Of a stretch of DNA of 6,656 nt, positions 5,858-6,656 are shown in pieces. Origin of the DNA: an uncultured Erysipelotrichaceae bacterium. GTDB lineage: Bacteria; Bacillota_I; Bacilli_A; RF39; UBA660. The DNA lies in the NCBI GenBank assembly GCA_902795845.1, contig CADBMU010000021.1, forward strand, positions 1 to 6,656, in the 5' to 3' direction. The notes beneath the pieces are model-generated. The model did not search any database. It saw only the letters and a list, made by a program, of their open reading frames with translations, and was not told where the DNA came from. Position numbers and translations under genes: made by a program. Within the stretch, counting starts at the first letter, position 1, and the number at the start of each line of letters is the position of its first letter.

Positions 5858-5873
5858 CTGTTCGTTGCCTTTT
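5849..5873. terminator. Rho-independent terminator of the glucosaminidase gene
   Basis: The minus strand reads AAAAGGCAAC (5873-5864), loop GAACA, GTTGCCTTTT (5858-5849). The stem is perfect over 10 bp and is the most GC-rich hairpin in the window. Its first bases belong to the gene's TAA. The T-run is inside the stem, with AATTTT after it. It is also a good hairpin on the plus strand, though no plus-strand gene ends there. Confidence 0.82.
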
Positions 5874-6576
5874 AATTATTTTTAATTTTGTTAATATAAT
5901 ATTTCACTCTACTAGCCCAAGTTGTACTTGCTGCATATTTTCTATTAATTTGTTCTGGAGTTGTTAATCCTTTTTTGATGTAATTTTTTGATAGATTTCT
6001 CATAAAAGATTCTATACCTTCATCTAAAGTTTTAAATCTTTTATATGATCCATTTCCGCAACTTGGACCACCTTTCATTCCACCAACGTTATTACAACTT
6101 CTAACAAGTCCACTACATTTACCAGAATCGCATCCAGTTTCATGTAACATAATAGCAACTGCCATATATGGATCTACATCATATTCTATGGCATATTTTG
6201 CAATTGTATATCCTTGACCTTTTAGTGTTGATTTCAAACTTCTATTTAATTTTTCTCCTAGTTCCTCTAAGGTCATACCTTCGAATACTATTTCAGGATA
6301 AATTTCACTATTATCTATTTCTTCAACTAAAATATCCTCTACAATAACAGTTTTTGTCTCTACCAAAGAACTATTATTAATATTTTTCGTTAAATTTTTA
6401 GACTCTTTAGTGTAGTCAATATTATCAATTGATAAATATGACGCTAAAAGTTTTGTATCACTACTTACAACCCTATTATCTTGTTTCACATTATATTCTA
6501 AAGAAAATATTATATTTACTAAAATAATTGCGATTACGGTCATTATTATGACCCTAACCGACGGTAATTTTTTCAT
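5872..6576 (-). CDS. Membrane-anchored glucosaminidase-like peptidoglycan hydrolase
   Basis: The product is 234 residues. A membrane segment (about 8-25) anchors it with the enzyme outside. A polar linker (30-98) leads to the catalytic domain (about 122-232). Motifs are typical of the glucosaminidase (lysozyme-like) family: YAIEYDVDPYMAVAIMLHETG (128-148) with the expected catalytic Glu146, then NNVGGMKGG (162-170), YKRFKTLDEGIESFMRNL (178-195), NYIKKGLTTPEQINRKYAAS (198-217) and WASRVKYYINKIK. Such enzymes cut the glycan strands of peptidoglycan during growth, separation or wall remodelling. Four cysteines (149, 154, 161, 173) cluster around the active-site loop, which is unusual for this family. 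There is no separate wall-binding domain, so the membrane anchor sets its location. ATG has AGGAGAGG 7 nt upstream. Promoter and terminator flank it closely, so it is probably transcribed alone. Confidence 0.85.
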   Translation of the reverse strand: MKKLPSVRVIIMTVIAIILVNIIFSLEYNVKQDNRVVSSDTKLLASYLSIDNIDYTKESKNLTKNINNSSLVETKTVIVEDILVEEIDNSEIYPEIVFEGMTLEELGEKLNRSLKSTLKGQGYTIAKYAIEYDVDPYMAVAIMLHETGCDSGKCSGLVRSCNNVGGMKGGPSCGNGSYKRFKTLDEGIESFMRNLSKNYIKKGLTTPEQINRKYAASTTWASRVKYYINKIKNN

Positions 6577-6611
6577 TACTCTACCTCTCCTAATAAGCGG
6601 AAACGAATACT

Positions 6612-6640
6612 ATATTACCAAAAATAACAAAAAAAGTCAA
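6612..6640 (-). promoter_or_regulatory. Sigma-A type promoter of the glucosaminidase gene
   Basis: The minus strand reads TTGACT (6640-6635; 5 of 6), a 17-bp spacer, then TAATAT (6617-6612; 4 of 6) preceded by TGG, an extended -10. The expected start is near 6605, giving a leader of about 29 nt with AGGAGAGG. A CIRCE-like half site lies 2 bp upstream of the -35. Confidence 0.65.
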
Positions 6641-6642
6641 AT

Positions 6643-6651
6643 TTGGCACTC
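6643..6651 (+). promoter_or_regulatory. Possible half of a CIRCE (HrcA) operator, cut by the window edge
   Basis: TTGGCACTC matches 8 of 9 bases of the CIRCE left arm TTAGCACTC. A full CIRCE has a 9-nt gap and then GAGTGCTAA; only 5 nt of the gap (AAAAA) are in the window. One chance match of this quality in a window this size is not surprising, so this is only a lead. Confidence 0.3.
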
Positions 6652-6656
6652 AAAAA

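Noticed and set aside
6636..6648. CAAATTTG palindrome over the glucosaminidase -35 as a separate operator
   Set aside because: The perfect part is only 8 bp of mostly A and T, which is common by chance here. The CIRCE-like half site explains the GC bases better.

Overview
The window looks like chromosome from a very AT-rich, low-GC Gram-positive bacterium (Bacillota). The evidence is the base composition, strong Shine-Dalgarno sites of the AGGAGGTGA type, TATAAT-like -10 boxes, a class B sortase with an NPKTG wall-sorting protein, a TasA-like secreted protein and a peptidoglycan glucosaminidase. My best guess is an uncultured gut-type lineage of Bacilli or a relative, but that is inference. 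All seven visible stop codons are TAA and tryptophan is TGG, so the standard bacterial code reads well. I see no tRNA, rRNA, CRISPR array, insertion sequence or phage gene.

Layout: every gene is on the minus strand except the sortase. Positions 1-783 hold a two-gene operon. A TasA/camelysin-like exported protein (160-783) is followed after 2 bp by a second exported protein cut off by the window edge (1-157). Next are a TtcA-type tRNA thiolase (872-1708) and a membrane-anchored protein whose C-terminal half looks like a polysaccharide deacetylase that has lost its catalytic residues (1738-2520). The centre is a divergent pair: a small NPKTG cell-wall protein (2577-3098, minus) and a 530-residue class B sortase (3236-4828, plus). 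They share a 137-bp promoter region. The sortase carries an unusual cytoplasmic domain of about 270 residues before its membrane segment. To the right are a single-pass membrane protein with probable Ig-like extracellular domains (4843-5802) and a membrane-anchored glucosaminidase (5872-6576).

All genes except ttcA appear to work at or beyond the membrane, so this reads as a cell-envelope cluster. The sortase and the NPKTG protein are the likely enzyme-substrate pair. The glucosaminidase and pseudo-deacetylase point to wall remodelling, and the TasA-like protein to surface fibres.

The exported parts of these proteins carry cysteines in even numbers (2 or 4), apart from the single catalytic cysteine of the sortase. 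That suggests extracellular disulfides, which are uncommon in Bacillota. Intergenic regions are very compact: stop codons sit in terminator stems, and at two junctions the next promoter overlaps the terminator. No gene-free stretch exceeds 140 bp.
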